Assembly: GCF_025854275.1 (NCBI RefSeq)
Contig: NZ_CP107567.1
Span: 3,658,001 to 3,722,000 of the forward strand
DNA length: 64,000 nucleotides
DNA from: Streptomyces peucetius
Lineage (GTDB): Bacteria; Actinomycetota; Actinomycetes; Streptomycetales; Streptomycetaceae
Reading direction: 5' to 3'
In this document: piece by piece, positions 25,108 to 33,382 of the stretch
Layout of the letters: the number at the start of each line of letters is the position of its first letter
Numbering within the stretch: the first letter of the stretch is position 1
Translations under genes and position numbers: made by a program
Notes under the pieces: model-generated
What the model was told of the DNA's origin: nothing
The model's input: only the letters and a program-made list of their open reading frames with translations
Database searches by the model: none

Positions 25108-26088
25108 TCAGAACGCCGCCCGGATCGAGCCCACCTCCACGCCACCGCCGAGCAGCGGCATGTGCCCGATCCGGTCGACCACGGGCGAGTCCACGCCCAT
25201 CAGCCGCAGCGTCCGCGCCAGCACCGGGCCCAGCGCCCGGGTGGCACCGTCGTCGATCTTGAACGCCAGCGCCCGGCCGTCGGCCAGGGCGACCGCCTGC
25301 ACCGCCTCGGCGCCCATCTTGGAGAGCGTGCCGGGCAGCTCGCGCATCAGCCAGGTGTCGGGGCGGCGCGTACCGGCGACGTACTCGGGGTGGGCGCGCA
25401 TCGCGTCCGCGACGCGGCGCTCCGCCGAGCCGGGCGCGGCGAGCACGAAGTGCCGGAAGGCGCGGGCCAGACCGGTCAGCGAGAGGGCCATCAGCGGGGC
25501 GCCGCAGCCGTCGGTGCCGACCGCGGTGACCGGTTCGCCCGCCGCCTCCTCGACCACCGTGTGGACGAGCTGCTGGAGCGGATGCGCGGGATCCAGGTAG
25601 TTCGTACGGTCCCAGCCGTTCATGGCGCACGCCGCCAGCATGGCCGCGTGCTTGCCGGAGCAGTTCATGGCGACCTTGTCGCGCGCATGGCCGGAGGCCA
25701 GGTACGCCTCGGCCTCCACCGGGTCCAGCGGCAGGTCGGGCGGGGTCTGCAGCTCGTCCGCCGTGAGCCCATGTCCGGCCAGCATCTTGCGTACGAGATC
25801 GAGATGGAAGCCCTCGCCGGAGTGGCTGGCCGCGGCGAGCGCCAGGCGCTCCCCGTCGAGGTCGAGACCGGCGCGCAGGACGGCCGCGGCCTGCATCGGC
25901 TTGTTGGACGAGCGCGGGAAGACGGGCAGCGCGGTGTCGCCGACGGCCAGCTCGACGCTGCCGTCGGGCGCGAGGACGACCAGCGAGCCCCTGTGGTGTC
26001 CCTCCACGAAGCCGGAGCGGACCACCTCGGCGAGGACCGGCGGCGCCGACGGTACGGCGGTGGTGCTGGAAGAGGACGAGGAGGACAT
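25108..26088 (-). CDS. L-asparaginase II family protein
   Basis: A 326-residue enzyme of the thermolabile (Rhizobium etli-type) asparaginase family. It shows [15 protein letters not shown] near the N-terminus, then PRSSNKPMQ, the [12 protein letters not shown] block and [14 protein letters not shown]. These carry the Ser/Lys/Cys active-site residues of the class. A poly-serine run follows the initiator Met. It probably hydrolyses asparagine to aspartate and ammonia in the cytoplasm, since there is no signal peptide. Confidence 0.88.
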   Translation of the reverse strand: MSSSSSSSTTAVPSAPPVLAEVVRSGFVEGHHRGSLVVLAPDGSVELAVGDTALPVFPRSSNKPMQAAAVLRAGLDLDGERLALAAASHSGEGFHLDLVRKMLAGHGLTADELQTPPDLPLDPVEAEAYLASGHARDKVAMNCSGKHAAMLAACAMNGWDRTNYLDPAHPLQQLVHTVVEEAAGEPVTAVGTDGCGAPLMALSLTGLARAFRHFVLAAPGSAERRVADAMRAHPEYVAGTRRPDTWLMRELPGTLSKMGAEAVQAVALADGRALAFKIDDGATRALGPVLARTLRLMGVDSPVVDRIGHMPLLGGGVEVGSIRAAF

Positions 26089-26157
26089 CGGCGGCCTTCC
26101 GGGGGCAGGGGACCCGCGCCGGAGGGATCGCCGCGGCGGGAAGGGCCTCGGCAAGCC

Positions 26158-26769
26158 TCAGGTGAGCAGGTCGTCGACTTGAGCTTCGCCTTCACGGTAC
26201 CTGCGGGCGATCTCGGCACTGCAATCGTCGGCGGTCCGCTGCAGCAGCCGGCGTCGGTGCGACACCTGCTCCTCGTATCCGAGCAGCCGGGCCATCGCCG
26301 ACCGCAGCTCCTCGTCCGTGCGGGCCTCGAGGTCGGAGAGGCCGACCTCGTCGAGCATCTCGGACGCGAGCCGCCGGTACTCCTCGCCGCGCGGCGTGGA
26401 GAGCGTGACGTGACGCGCCGAGGAACCACGCCGGGACGGCGCGTCGGCGAGGAACAGCCGGTCGCCGACCAGCCGGTCGACCACCGGTGTGCCCTTCGCC
26501 CCGGGGTCGCTGCGGCGGGCCAGCTCGGCCCGCAGGATGTCGACGCGGCCCTGAACCAGCCTCCGCACATAGCTCAGGTCGGCCTCGTCGCGCTGCGAGT
26601 CGCGGCGCAGTGTGCGCAGCTCGGGCAGGCGCAGTGCGGTGAGATCGTGCTGCGGATGCTCGGGCAGCTCCGCGCCGCCGCGCTGCCGCGGCGGCCGTGC
26701 CGTCGCGACGCCCTGCGGCAGACTGATCGGTACGGGACCGAGCGACTGCCCGGTGCCAGAAGTGGTCAT
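26158..26769 (-). CDS. rsiG: RsiG, c-di-GMP-armed anti-sigma factor for WhiG
   Basis: A 203-residue helical protein carrying two perfect copies of the c-di-GMP binding signature E-X3-S-X2-R-X3-Q-X3-D: E62/S66/R69/Q73/D77 and E166/S170/R173/Q177/D181. Established knowledge: RsiG bound to c-di-GMP sequesters the sporulation sigma factor WhiG in Streptomyces, so falling c-di-GMP releases WhiG and triggers sporulation. The ATG at 26769 is the start nearest the conserved part. It lies near devA, devB and devE, making this a developmental neighbourhood. Confidence 0.92.
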   Translation of the reverse strand: MTTSGTGQSLGPVPISLPQGVATARPPRQRGGAELPEHPQHDLTALRLPELRTLRRDSQRDEADLSYVRRLVQGRVDILRAELARRSDPGAKGTPVVDRLVGDRLFLADAPSRRGSSARHVTLSTPRGEEYRRLASEMLDEVGLSDLEARTDEELRSAMARLLGYEEQVSHRRRLLQRTADDCSAEIARRYREGEAQVDDLLT

Positions 26770-26937
26770 GTGCGTATGTCCGTCCCCTCGACCGGTGCAC
26801 GGGCTCCCCGGGCCCGAAGGGCCGAGGGGTTTGCACCGCCTTGGTGCATGGTGCCACTCCGATACGCCCTGATGCAGTCGCATCGCACCCGTTCGGCCCT
26901 GAATGGCGGCCCGGACGGCCCCTATAGGTTGCTCTCC

Positions 26938-27375
26938 ATGCGAGCAGTGGTACAGAGGGTGGACGGCGCGAGCGTCGTGGTGCCCGGCGAGTCGGGACCG
27001 GAAACCGTCGGTGAGATCACCGGCGAAGGGCTGTGTGTGCTGGTGGGGGTCACCCACGAGGACACCGAGGAGAAGGCGGCCCAACTGGCCAGGAAACTGT
27101 GGTCGGTTCGTATGCTCGAGAATGAGAAGTCCTGCTCGGACGTGGACGCGCCCCTGCTGGTGATCTCGCAGTTCACCCTCTATGGGGACGCCCGAAAGGG
27201 CCGCCGCCCCACCTGGAACGCGGCGGCGCCCGGCCCGGTCGCCGAGCCGCTCGTCGACGAGGTGGTGGCGCAACTGCGGGCGCTCGGCGCGCAGGTGGAG
27301 ACGGGCCGGTTCGGAGCGAAGATGCGGGTCTCGCTCACGAACGACGGCCCGTTCACCGTGCTGATCGAAGTGTGA
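26938..27375 (+). CDS. dtd: D-aminoacyl-tRNA deacylase
   Basis: A 145-residue editing enzyme that removes D-amino acids from mischarged tRNA. It carries SQFTLYGD (77-84) and the C-terminal GP motif GPFT (137-140) that forms the cross-subunit chiral filter. Full length for the family. The ATG at 26938 has no ribosome binding site, and TATAGGT lies about eight bases upstream in -10 position, consistent with a leaderless mRNA. Confidence 0.95.
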   Translation: MRAVVQRVDGASVVVPGESGPETVGEITGEGLCVLVGVTHEDTEEKAAQLARKLWSVRMLENEKSCSDVDAPLLVISQFTLYGDARKGRRPTWNAAAPGPVAEPLVDEVVAQLRALGAQVETGRFGAKMRVSLTNDGPFTVLIEV

Positions 27376-27396
27376 GGCGGAGGGGGACGGCCGGGG

Positions 27397-28368
27397 TCAG
27401 GGCTCGACGACCGTCTCCTGAGCGGCGGCCGTGTCCCCGGCCCGCAGCTCGGCGTCCACCGGCACGTTGCGCTTCACCAGCGCGAGAGCGATGGGCCCCA
27501 GCTCGTAGTGGCGGGCGGACGTCGTGACGAAGCCCAGCTGGCGGCCCTCCTCGCCCTCGGAGGCGAGGCGGACCGGGGTCCCCGGCACGGGCAGGTGCAC
27601 CTCACTGCCGTCCAGGTGCAGGAAGACCAGACGGCGCGGCGGCTTCCCCAGGTTGTGGACGCGCGCCACGGTCTCCTGGCCGCGGTAGCAGCCCTTCTGC
27701 AGATGCACGGCGCTGCCGATCCATCCCAGCTCGTGCGGGATGGTGCGGTGGTCGGTCTCGAAGCCGAGCCGCGGCCGGTGGTTCTCCACCCGCAGCGCCT
27801 CGTACGCCAGGATCCCCGCGGCCGGTCCGGCCCGGTGTGCGTACGCCTCGAGGTCGGCGCGCGGCAGGAACAGGTCCCGCCCGTGCGCGGTCTCCCGTAC
27901 GACGACACCGTCCGGGACCTCGGCGATGGACCCGGCCGGCAGGTGGACGACGGCGAAGTCGTCACTGCGGTCGGCGACCTCGGCCTTGTAGAAGAACTTC
28001 ATCGACTCCAGGTAGGCGAGAAGCGCCTCCCGCGTGCCCGGTTCGACGTGCGCCCAGACCGTCTCGCCGTCGTCGACGAGATACAGCGCGTGCTCGATGT
28101 GGCCGTGCGCTGAGAGGATCAGCGCCTCGGTGGCCTGCCCGGGGGGCAGCTCGCTCACGTGCTGGGTGAGCAGCAGATGCAGCCAGCTCAGCCGTTCCTC
28201 GCCGCTGACCGTGATGACACCGCGGTGCGACAGGTCGACGAAGCCCTTGCCGTCGGCTAGGGCTCGCTGCTCACGGAACAGGTCGCCGTAGTGCGCGGCG
28301 ACCCCTTCGTCACGTCCTTCGGCAGGGACCGCGCCGGGCAGGGACAACAGAGGGCTGGTCGGTGACAT
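27397..28368 (-). CDS. ygfZ: YgfZ/GcvT folate-binding Fe-S repair protein
   Basis: A 323-residue tetrahydrofolate-binding protein that assists Fe-S cluster enzymes. The signature KGCYRGQE is at residues 225-232, with the reactive C227. The GcvT-like fold lacks glycine-cleavage catalytic residues. Its 3' end faces dtd tail to tail, and it diverges from nothing upstream: nur is on the same strand 9 bp before it. Confidence 0.9.
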   Translation of the reverse strand: MSPTSPLLSLPGAVPAEGRDEGVAAHYGDLFREQRALADGKGFVDLSHRGVITVSGEERLSWLHLLLTQHVSELPPGQATEALILSAHGHIEHALYLVDDGETVWAHVEPGTREALLAYLESMKFFYKAEVADRSDDFAVVHLPAGSIAEVPDGVVVRETAHGRDLFLPRADLEAYAHRAGPAAGILAYEALRVENHRPRLGFETDHRTIPHELGWIGSAVHLQKGCYRGQETVARVHNLGKPPRRLVFLHLDGSEVHLPVPGTPVRLASEGEEGRQLGFVTTSARHYELGPIALALVKRNVPVDAELRAGDTAAAQETVVEP

Positions 28369-28377
28369 GGCCCCAGC

Positions 28378-28815
28378 CTACGACTCGGCCCGTACCGCCT
28401 TCACGGTGCATTCGCGGCAGCGGCCGAAGATCGCGAAATGCTTCATGTCCGTGTCGAAGCCGAACGTGTCGCGGAGCTTGGCGGTGAACTCCGCGGCGAT
28501 CTCGACGTCCGCCTCGATCACGTCCGTGCAGTCGCGGCACACCAGGTGGAGATGGTGGTGCCGGTCGGCGAGGTGGTAGGTGGGCGCGCCGTGCCCGAGA
28601 TGGGCGTGCGAGACCAGGCCCAGCTCCTCGAGCAGCTCCAGCGTCCGGTAGACGGTGGAGATGTTCACGCCGGACGCGGTCTTGCGCACCTCGCCGAGGA
28701 TGTCGTCCGGGGTGGCGTGCTCGAGGGTGTCGACGGCCTCGAGGACAAGCTGGCGCTGCGGGGTCAGCCGGTAGCCGCGCTGCCGCAGATCGCTCTTCCA
28801 GTCGGTGCTCACCAC
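28378..28815 (-). CDS. nur: Fur-family nickel regulator Nur
   Basis: A 145-residue metalloregulator. The N-terminal winged helix RLTPQRQLVLEAVD...VNISTVYRTLELLEELGLV is followed by the HHHLHL metal loop (residues 86-91 region) and one C-terminal CXXC, with a second in HLVCRDC. Sequence and neighbours (ygfZ and the nitrobindin-like gene) match Nur of S. coelicolor, which represses nickel uptake and controls the Fe/Ni superoxide dismutase switch. GTG at 28815 or 28812 may start. TACACT just upstream suggests a leaderless transcript. Confidence 0.85.
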   Translation of the reverse strand: MVSTDWKSDLRQRGYRLTPQRQLVLEAVDTLEHATPDDILGEVRKTASGVNISTVYRTLELLEELGLVSHAHLGHGAPTYHLADRHHHLHLVCRDCTDVIEADVEIAAEFTAKLRDTFGFDTDMKHFAIFGRCRECTVKAVRAES

Positions 28816-28855
28816 GCCCCCAGTGTAGGCGGCGGGCCCGCGCCCACTCGAGGAA

Positions 28856-29428
28856 CTACTTGAAGAACGCGATGCCGTCGTCGGGCAGGTCGCCGAGGTC
28901 CTTGGCCCACGACTCGACCTGCTCGGGCGTGACGACCTTCTTCAGGTGCGCCGACATGTACGGACGCAGCGGCACCTCGGGGGTGGCCTTCTCGCCGACC
29001 CACATCAGGTCGCTCTTGACGTACCCGTACAGACGCTTTCCGCCGCTGTACGGGCCGGAGGCCGCGGTGCGCGCGACGGCGTCGGTCGCCAGGTCGATCT
29101 GCGGCTTCTGGTCGGCGAGCTCGCCGTACCAGATCTCCACGACGCCCTCGTCACGGACCATGACGACCTCGACCTTGCGGTCCTTGTCGATCCGCCAGTA
29201 GCCGCTCTCGCTCTCCAGCGGCTTGACCTTGTTGCCCTCGTTGTCGAGGACCCAGGAGTGCGAGACGTACTCGATGAAGTCCCGGCCGTCGTGGCTGAAG
29301 GTCACGGACTGGCCGAAGTTGCACTTCTCGGCACCGGGGAAGTCCGAAACACCCGCGCCCTCCCAGGTGCCCAGCAGGAAGGCGAGGGGGACGAGGTCCG
29401 GGTTGAGGTCGGACGGGATCTCGATCAT
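28856..29428 (-). CDS. FABP-like nitrobindin-family protein
   Basis: A 190-residue ten-stranded beta-barrel protein related to fatty-acid-binding proteins and nitrobindins. The diagnostic FLLGTWEGAG is at residues 18-27. Nitrobindins bind ferric haem in the barrel through a distal His. Whether haem or lipid is bound here cannot be told from sequence. Same strand as nur, 40 bp upstream of it. Confidence 0.85.
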   Translation of the reverse strand: MIEIPSDLNPDLVPLAFLLGTWEGAGVSDFPGAEKCNFGQSVTFSHDGRDFIEYVSHSWVLDNEGNKVKPLESESGYWRIDKDRKVEVVMVRDEGVVEIWYGELADQKPQIDLATDAVARTAASGPYSGGKRLYGYVKSDLMWVGEKATPEVPLRPYMSAHLKKVVTPEQVESWAKDLGDLPDDGIAFFK

Positions 29429-29479
29429 GAGCAGCTCTGTCGATCTCTAGGGGTCTCGGGTGGTGCGGACGGCTGGTGA

Positions 29480-29578
29480 CTACCGCTGGCCCTGGTACAG
29501 CTTCTTCACGGTCAGACCGGCGAAGGCGAGGACGCCGACGCAGACCAGAACCAGCAGAGCTTCGAAGAAAACGATCAC
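29480..29578 (-). CDS. 32-residue single-helix membrane protein
   Basis: MIVFFEALLVLVCVGVLAF-type helix followed by a basic KKLYQGQR tail: one membrane span, N-out/C-in by the positive-inside rule. GAGGAG five bases before the GTG makes translation convincing despite the size. It resembles the small membrane protein I recall being annotated MtfM in Streptomyces; that name is unverified. It lies 50 bp upstream of the nitrobindin-like gene on the same strand. Confidence 0.7.
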   Translation of the reverse strand: MIVFFEALLVLVCVGVLAFAGLTVKKLYQGQR

Positions 29579-29674
29579 GGGTGCTCCTCGAATGAGCGTG
29601 AAGGCAAAAGCGGGCCGGACCCCAGCTTAGTGCGCCGGGTTCCGGCCCGTTCCGCGAGGGCCCGTGTGTGGCGG

Positions 29675-30607
29675 TCAGCCGAGGAGCTGGTTCTGCAGGA
29701 CCACGGTCTGGTGGAAGGGGACGAGCGGCGCGGTGCCCTTGCGGGAGACCACGACCAGGGCGATCGTGTCACCGGCCGTGACGTAGGCGTGCCTGACGTG
29801 CACCGGACCGCGGGGTTCGGCCTCGTCGTAGACGTAACGCTCGGTCGAGGCGATCTCGTCCTCGTTGCCGTAGGCGGTGTCGAACGAGGACATCTCCTCG
29901 ACACCGGCCGGCCGCAGCGTCGTGTCGGGAGCCCCTCCCATCTGCGCCTCGAAGAAGTAGCCGGCGAGCGCCGAGGTGTGGAACCGGAGCAGGTGGATCC
30001 GTGCGGACGTGCCGTCCGGCATCGACCAGCCGCGCGCCGCGATGTGGCGCAGGCCGCCCTCGGTGAGGTGCTCGCGCATCGCCTCGCGGTGGTCGGCGCC
30101 GTACTCCTCCAGGAACCGGTCGACCGGCACCCGGCTGCGCTCGCCGCCCAGGTCCCGGTCGGGCCTGCTGCCCGCCGGCGCCGGGAGCAGCAGCGGCTCC
30201 AGGTCGGCGTAGTGGATCTCGCCGGGGTTCTCCTGCACGAGCGGGAGCGGGGCGCCGGCCGGCAGCTTCGGCCTGGAGAGCTTCGGGTACTCCCATCGTC
30301 CGTCGCTCAGCGTCGACAGACCGGGTACGTCGGTGCGCTCCTGCGCGGCGATGCCGAAGGCGGTACCGGTGCCGACCGCCGCGAAGACGACCACGGCGGC
30401 CGTCCACCGCAGCACGGCCCGCAGCTTCCGCCGGTCCCGGGGCGCGGGCGGCACGGGACCGGCGGACGGCGCGGCGTCCGCCGGCTCCGTGCCGGGCGCG
30501 GGCAGCGCGGGCTCCGTGCCCGGCACGGGTGGCGGCGATGCGGCGTCGTCCGCCGGGGCGGCTCCCTCGGGCTCCGACGCTGTCGTAGGGACGTTGACGT
30601 CGGTCAC
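29675..30607 (-). CDS. membrane-anchored hypothetical protein, third of a coupled trio
   Basis: About 310 residues: a Pro/Ala/Thr-rich cytoplasmic tail (1-58), one membrane helix around residues 65-85, then an extracytoplasmic domain of about 220 residues beginning with DLEPLLLPAPAGSR. The GTG at 30607 overlaps the preceding stop as GTGA. The layout and the LLLP-x-P-x-G motif are shared with the next two genes, so they look like diverged paralogues. No enzyme motif is recognised. Confidence 0.78.
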   Translation of the reverse strand: MTDVNVPTTASEPEGAAPADDAASPPPVPGTEPALPAPGTEPADAAPSAGPVPPAPRDRRKLRAVLRWTAAVVVFAAVGTGTAFGIAAQERTDVPGLSTLSDGRWEYPKLSRPKLPAGAPLPLVQENPGEIHYADLEPLLLPAPAGSRPDRDLGGERSRVPVDRFLEEYGADHREAMREHLTEGGLRHIAARGWSMPDGTSARIHLLRFHTSALAGYFFEAQMGGAPDTTLRPAGVEEMSSFDTAYGNEDEIASTERYVYDEAEPRGPVHVRHAYVTAGDTIALVVVSRKGTAPLVPFHQTVVLQNQLLG

Positions 30608-31380
30608 ACGGACTCCCCGGGCGAGGCGATGTGGTCGAGCTGGTCGCGGACCATGTCCGCGACCCCTCTCGTGGACAGCGGCTTCGTGCCGTAGGCGTTC
30701 ATGGTCACGAGCACCTCGCCGACATGACCGGTGCACATCATGGCGTCCAGCTCGAGATCGTCGATCTCGGGCATCAGATAGCACTTGGCCTTCGGGTGGC
30801 CTTCGATCTTCGGGCCCTTGCGGAACACCCCGAGCGTGTCGGCCAGCTCCTTCTGGAACGCGGCGATGTCGGTCACGGCCTTGGTGTTCTCCAGCTGGGT
30901 CAGCCGGGTCTCGACGACGAACTGGTCGCTCGCCGAGCGGTAGCTGCGGGCGGCGAGGCCCTTGATACGGAGCTTCTCGACGGCCTTGTCGTGCCGCTTG
31001 CGCTGCGCGCTCGGCAGACCGCGCGACCCCTGCTTGAGCAGTGCGACCGCTCGTTCCGCACCGAGCACGCTGTCGTTTCCGTACTCGTCGACATCCGGTC
31101 CCAGCGACCAGAAGCCCGGCACCGGCAGCAGCTGGGCTGCCAGGCCGGTGGGCTCCAGGGGCGGGACGTCGAGGTTGGGGTCCTCGGCGGGAGCGGCCCA
31201 CAGGACGGTCGGGGCGGTGCGGTCCGCGCCGGCCAGTGCCGACCGGCCCCAGACCCCGGCGCCGGCGACGACCGCCAGGCCCACGGCCGCCGCCAGAAGC
31301 CTCACGGGGTAGCGGCGCCGCGACCGCCCCGGGACCGTCTGCGCCTCTGCCTGATCCATCTGCTCTGCCTGCTCTGTCAC
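30604..31380 (-). CDS. membrane-anchored hypothetical protein, second of a coupled trio
   Basis: A 258-residue protein with a short basic cytoplasmic segment, a membrane helix at about residues 27-46 and an exported domain with GLAAQLLPVPG and a later CYLMPEIDDLELDAMMCTGHVG pair of cysteines that could form a disulphide. GTGA overlaps at both ends tie it to its neighbours. Function unknown. Confidence 0.78.
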   Translation of the reverse strand: MTEQAEQMDQAEAQTVPGRSRRRYPVRLLAAAVGLAVVAGAGVWGRSALAGADRTAPTVLWAAPAEDPNLDVPPLEPTGLAAQLLPVPGFWSLGPDVDEYGNDSVLGAERAVALLKQGSRGLPSAQRKRHDKAVEKLRIKGLAARSYRSASDQFVVETRLTQLENTKAVTDIAAFQKELADTLGVFRKGPKIEGHPKAKCYLMPEIDDLELDAMMCTGHVGEVLVTMNAYGTKPLSTRGVADMVRDQLDHIASPGESV

Positions 31381-32225
31381 AACCGCTCCAACTGACGCTT
31401 GGCGAGCGACTTCAAATCCTTCTCGTCGATCGGCCCCGAGTTGTTCCTATAGGTGATCAGCATCACGATGTCGCCGCGCCAGGCCACCGCCATGCCCTCG
31501 TACAAGGGCTCGTAACCGGGCTCGCGGTGAGGCTCGTCGAATATGTAGGTGCGGCCGTTCGCGCTGCCGGGGATCGGCTCGCCCTCGTTGCCCGCCCAGT
31601 CGTCCTCGCCGAGATAGGACTGCTGTCCCTCACCGAAGCTCTCCGCGTTGATCTGGACGGCTTCCCGGAACTGCACCAGCCTGATGTCGACGTAGACCTT
31701 GCCGCCCTTCGACCAGCTGACGGTCGCGGACCGGCGGAAGTCGTTCATGGCCAGGTCCTGGAACATCTCGCCCTCGTACTCGAACCAGGTCGCGAACGAG
31801 TACAGGTCCTCCCAGTCCGGCTTCTGCTCGTGCTTCGCGCCCTTGGGCTTCGGGAGCAGCAGCTGCCGCAGATCACCGTCGGTCTTCACCCAGCGGTTCA
31901 CCGACATGGACCGTGCCGTGGTGTTCCGGTTCGCCTGGACCGGCTTCGGCGTCCTGATGTCCGGCTGCGAGAGGGCCGGCAGCGGCGTGGGCTCGCGGTG
32001 GTACTGAACGGCGTAACCGGTGACCGTCCCCGCCACGGCACCGAGCACCGCGGCTGCGGCGATCAGCAGCGTCGTCCGGCCGCGACGGCGCGTCCGCACC
32101 GGTCCGGCGGGTACGGCGGCTGCGGCCGGTTCCGGTTCGTCGACCGGGACCGGGACCGGTATCGGGGCCGCCGGTGGCGTGTCGGGTGCCGGGTCCGCCG
32201 GCACGTTGTCGGCATGCGTGTCCAA
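31377..32225 (-). CDS. membrane-anchored hypothetical protein, first of a coupled trio
   Basis: About 282 residues: a Pro/Val/Asp-rich cytoplasmic tail, an RTRRRGR stop-transfer anchor, a helix at about residues 51-71 and an exported domain starting with DLRQLLLPKPKG. The likely start is TTG at 32225, nine bases after a GGGGGG site; no better in-frame start exists before the conserved part. It is the promoter-proximal gene and is divergent from a DsrE-family gene. Confidence 0.72.
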   Translation of the reverse strand: MDTHADNVPADPAPDTPPAAPIPVPVPVDEPEPAAAAVPAGPVRTRRRGRTTLLIAAAAVLGAVAGTVTGYAVQYHREPTPLPALSQPDIRTPKPVQANRNTTARSMSVNRWVKTDGDLRQLLLPKPKGAKHEQKPDWEDLYSFATWFEYEGEMFQDLAMNDFRRSATVSWSKGGKVYVDIRLVQFREAVQINAESFGEGQQSYLGEDDWAGNEGEPIPGSANGRTYIFDEPHREPGYEPLYEGMAVAWRGDIVMLITYRNNSGPIDEKDLKSLAKRQLERL

Positions 32226-32331
32226 AAGGGGTCCCCCCTGAGACCTGAGGCACGGATTCCGTATCCGCGCGCACAGGGCAGACCACGCCCGGACGACCAT
32301 GGTTGTAGCGGCGCGCATTACAGTTCGGCAT

Positions 32332-32694
32332 ATGGCGAAGAAGCTCGTGATCAAGGTGACCGCCGGTGCCGACGCACCCGAGCGCTGCTCCCAGGCCTTC
32401 ACGGTCGCGGCCGTGGCCGCGGCCAGCGGCGTGGAGGTCTCGCTGTGGCTGACCGGGGAGTCCGCGTGGTTCGCACTGCCCGGACGCGCTGCCGAGTTCG
32501 AGCTGCCGCACGCCGCGCCGCTGCCGGAGCTGATCGAGTCGATCCAGGCGGGCGGACTCATCACGCTGTGCACCCAGTGCGCGGCGCGCCGGGACATCAC
32601 GGAGAAGGACGTCCTCGACGGCGTACGGATCGCGGGCGCGCAGGTGTTCGTCAGCGAGATCATGCCGGAGGGCGTGCAGGCCCTCGTCTACTGA
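32332..32694 (+). CDS. DsrE-family protein
   Basis: A 120-residue Rossmann-like protein of the DsrE/DsrF-like family: MAKKLVIKVTAGADAPERCSQAF, a central VEVSLWLTGESAW and a CTQCAARRDIT segment with two cysteines. Relatives bind or relay sulphur or form chaperone-like trimers. The ATG at 32332 has no ribosome binding site and may be leaderless. It ends 7 bp inside the convergent DUF3099 gene. Confidence 0.85.
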   Translation: MAKKLVIKVTAGADAPERCSQAFTVAAVAAASGVEVSLWLTGESAWFALPGRAAEFELPHAAPLPELIESIQAGGLITLCTQCAARRDITEKDVLDGVRIAGAQVFVSEIMPEGVQALVY

Positions 32695-32954
32695 CGCGGC
32701 GGCCGCCGCTTGCCGTCGAGCTCGTCCCACCACTCGTCGGACTTCGGGTCGCCCGACGGGTCGTCCCACCAGCGGTCCTCAGGACCCCGCCGGTTGGCGA
32801 CCATCGCGGCGACCGGCGGAATGACCATGGCGACGAGACACATGGCGACGGCGGCCGGCACGGACCACAGCCGCACGACGGCCCAGGCGGAGACGAAGAG
32901 GACGAGGCATCCGCCCATCATCAGGAAGTAGTTGCGGCGCCGTCGCGCGTACAT
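32688..32954 (-). CDS. DUF3099 small membrane protein
   Basis: An 88-residue protein: a basic start MYARRRRNYF, two membrane helices (MMGGCLVLFVSAWAVV and VAMCLVAMVIPPVAAMV) and an acidic tryptophan-rich tail (RWWDDP, EWWDEL). This matches the DUF3099 layout. The ATG at 32954 places the basic anchor first. Function unknown. Confidence 0.82.
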   Translation of the reverse strand: MYARRRRNYFLMMGGCLVLFVSAWAVVRLWSVPAAVAMCLVAMVIPPVAAMVANRRGPEDRWWDDPSGDPKSDEWWDELDGKRRPPRQ

Positions 32955-33000
32955 GCCTTCAGCGTACGACCGCCACACGGCGCCGGGTACGACCGAAGGA

Positions 33001-33044
33001 CCGCACCTCGTTCCCGGTAAGCGTCCAACCCCCAGGAGGTGCGG
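33001..33044 (-). terminator. hairpin downstream of the DUF1416 gene
   Basis: CCGCACCTC (33001-33009) and its complement GAGGTGCGG (33036-33044) can pair across a 26-base loop. It lies 22 bp past the DUF1416 stop, so it may end the rhodanese operon. Confidence 0.5.
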
Positions 33045-33065
33045 CCCTTCGGCCGGTCAACGGAC

Positions 33066-33353
33066 TCAGACGGCGATCGCGACCTCGGCGAGGCCGCCCG
33101 TCTGCGCGACGACCGTACGGTCCGCCGTGCCGCCCGGGACGAGGGCGCGCACGGTCCACGTGCCCTCGGCCGCGTAGAAACGGAACTGTCCGGTCGCGGA
33201 GGTCGGGACCTCCGCGGTGAACTCACCGGTCGAGTCCAGCAGACGGACGTAGCCCGTCACCGGCTCGCCGTCGCGGGTCACCTGGCCCTGGATCGTGGTC
33301 TCACCGGGCTTGATCGTCGAGGCGTCCGGGCCGCCGGCCTGCGCTCCACACAT
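33066..33353 (-). CDS. DUF1416 protein (SseC-like)
   Basis: A 95-residue beta-rich protein starting MCGAQAGG, with a transthyretin-like fold suggested by GQVTRDGEPVTGYVRLLD and TGQFRFYAAEGTWTVRAL. In mycobacteria the homologue SseC lies next to the thiosulphate sulphurtransferase CysA, the same pairing as here (30 bp apart). Probably accessory to sulphur transfer; the role is unproven. Confidence 0.86.
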   Translation of the reverse strand: MCGAQAGGPDASTIKPGETTIQGQVTRDGEPVTGYVRLLDSTGEFTAEVPTSATGQFRFYAAEGTWTVRALVPGGTADRTVVAQTGGLAEVAIAV

Positions 33354-33382
33354 GCTGCTCTCCTACGGGAAGGTCTGGCGGG

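Noticed and set aside
25006..26937. Long plus-strand frame covering asparaginase and rsiG and reading into dtd
   Set aside because: Arg/Gly-rich antisense shadow; real genes on the minus strand have clear motifs.
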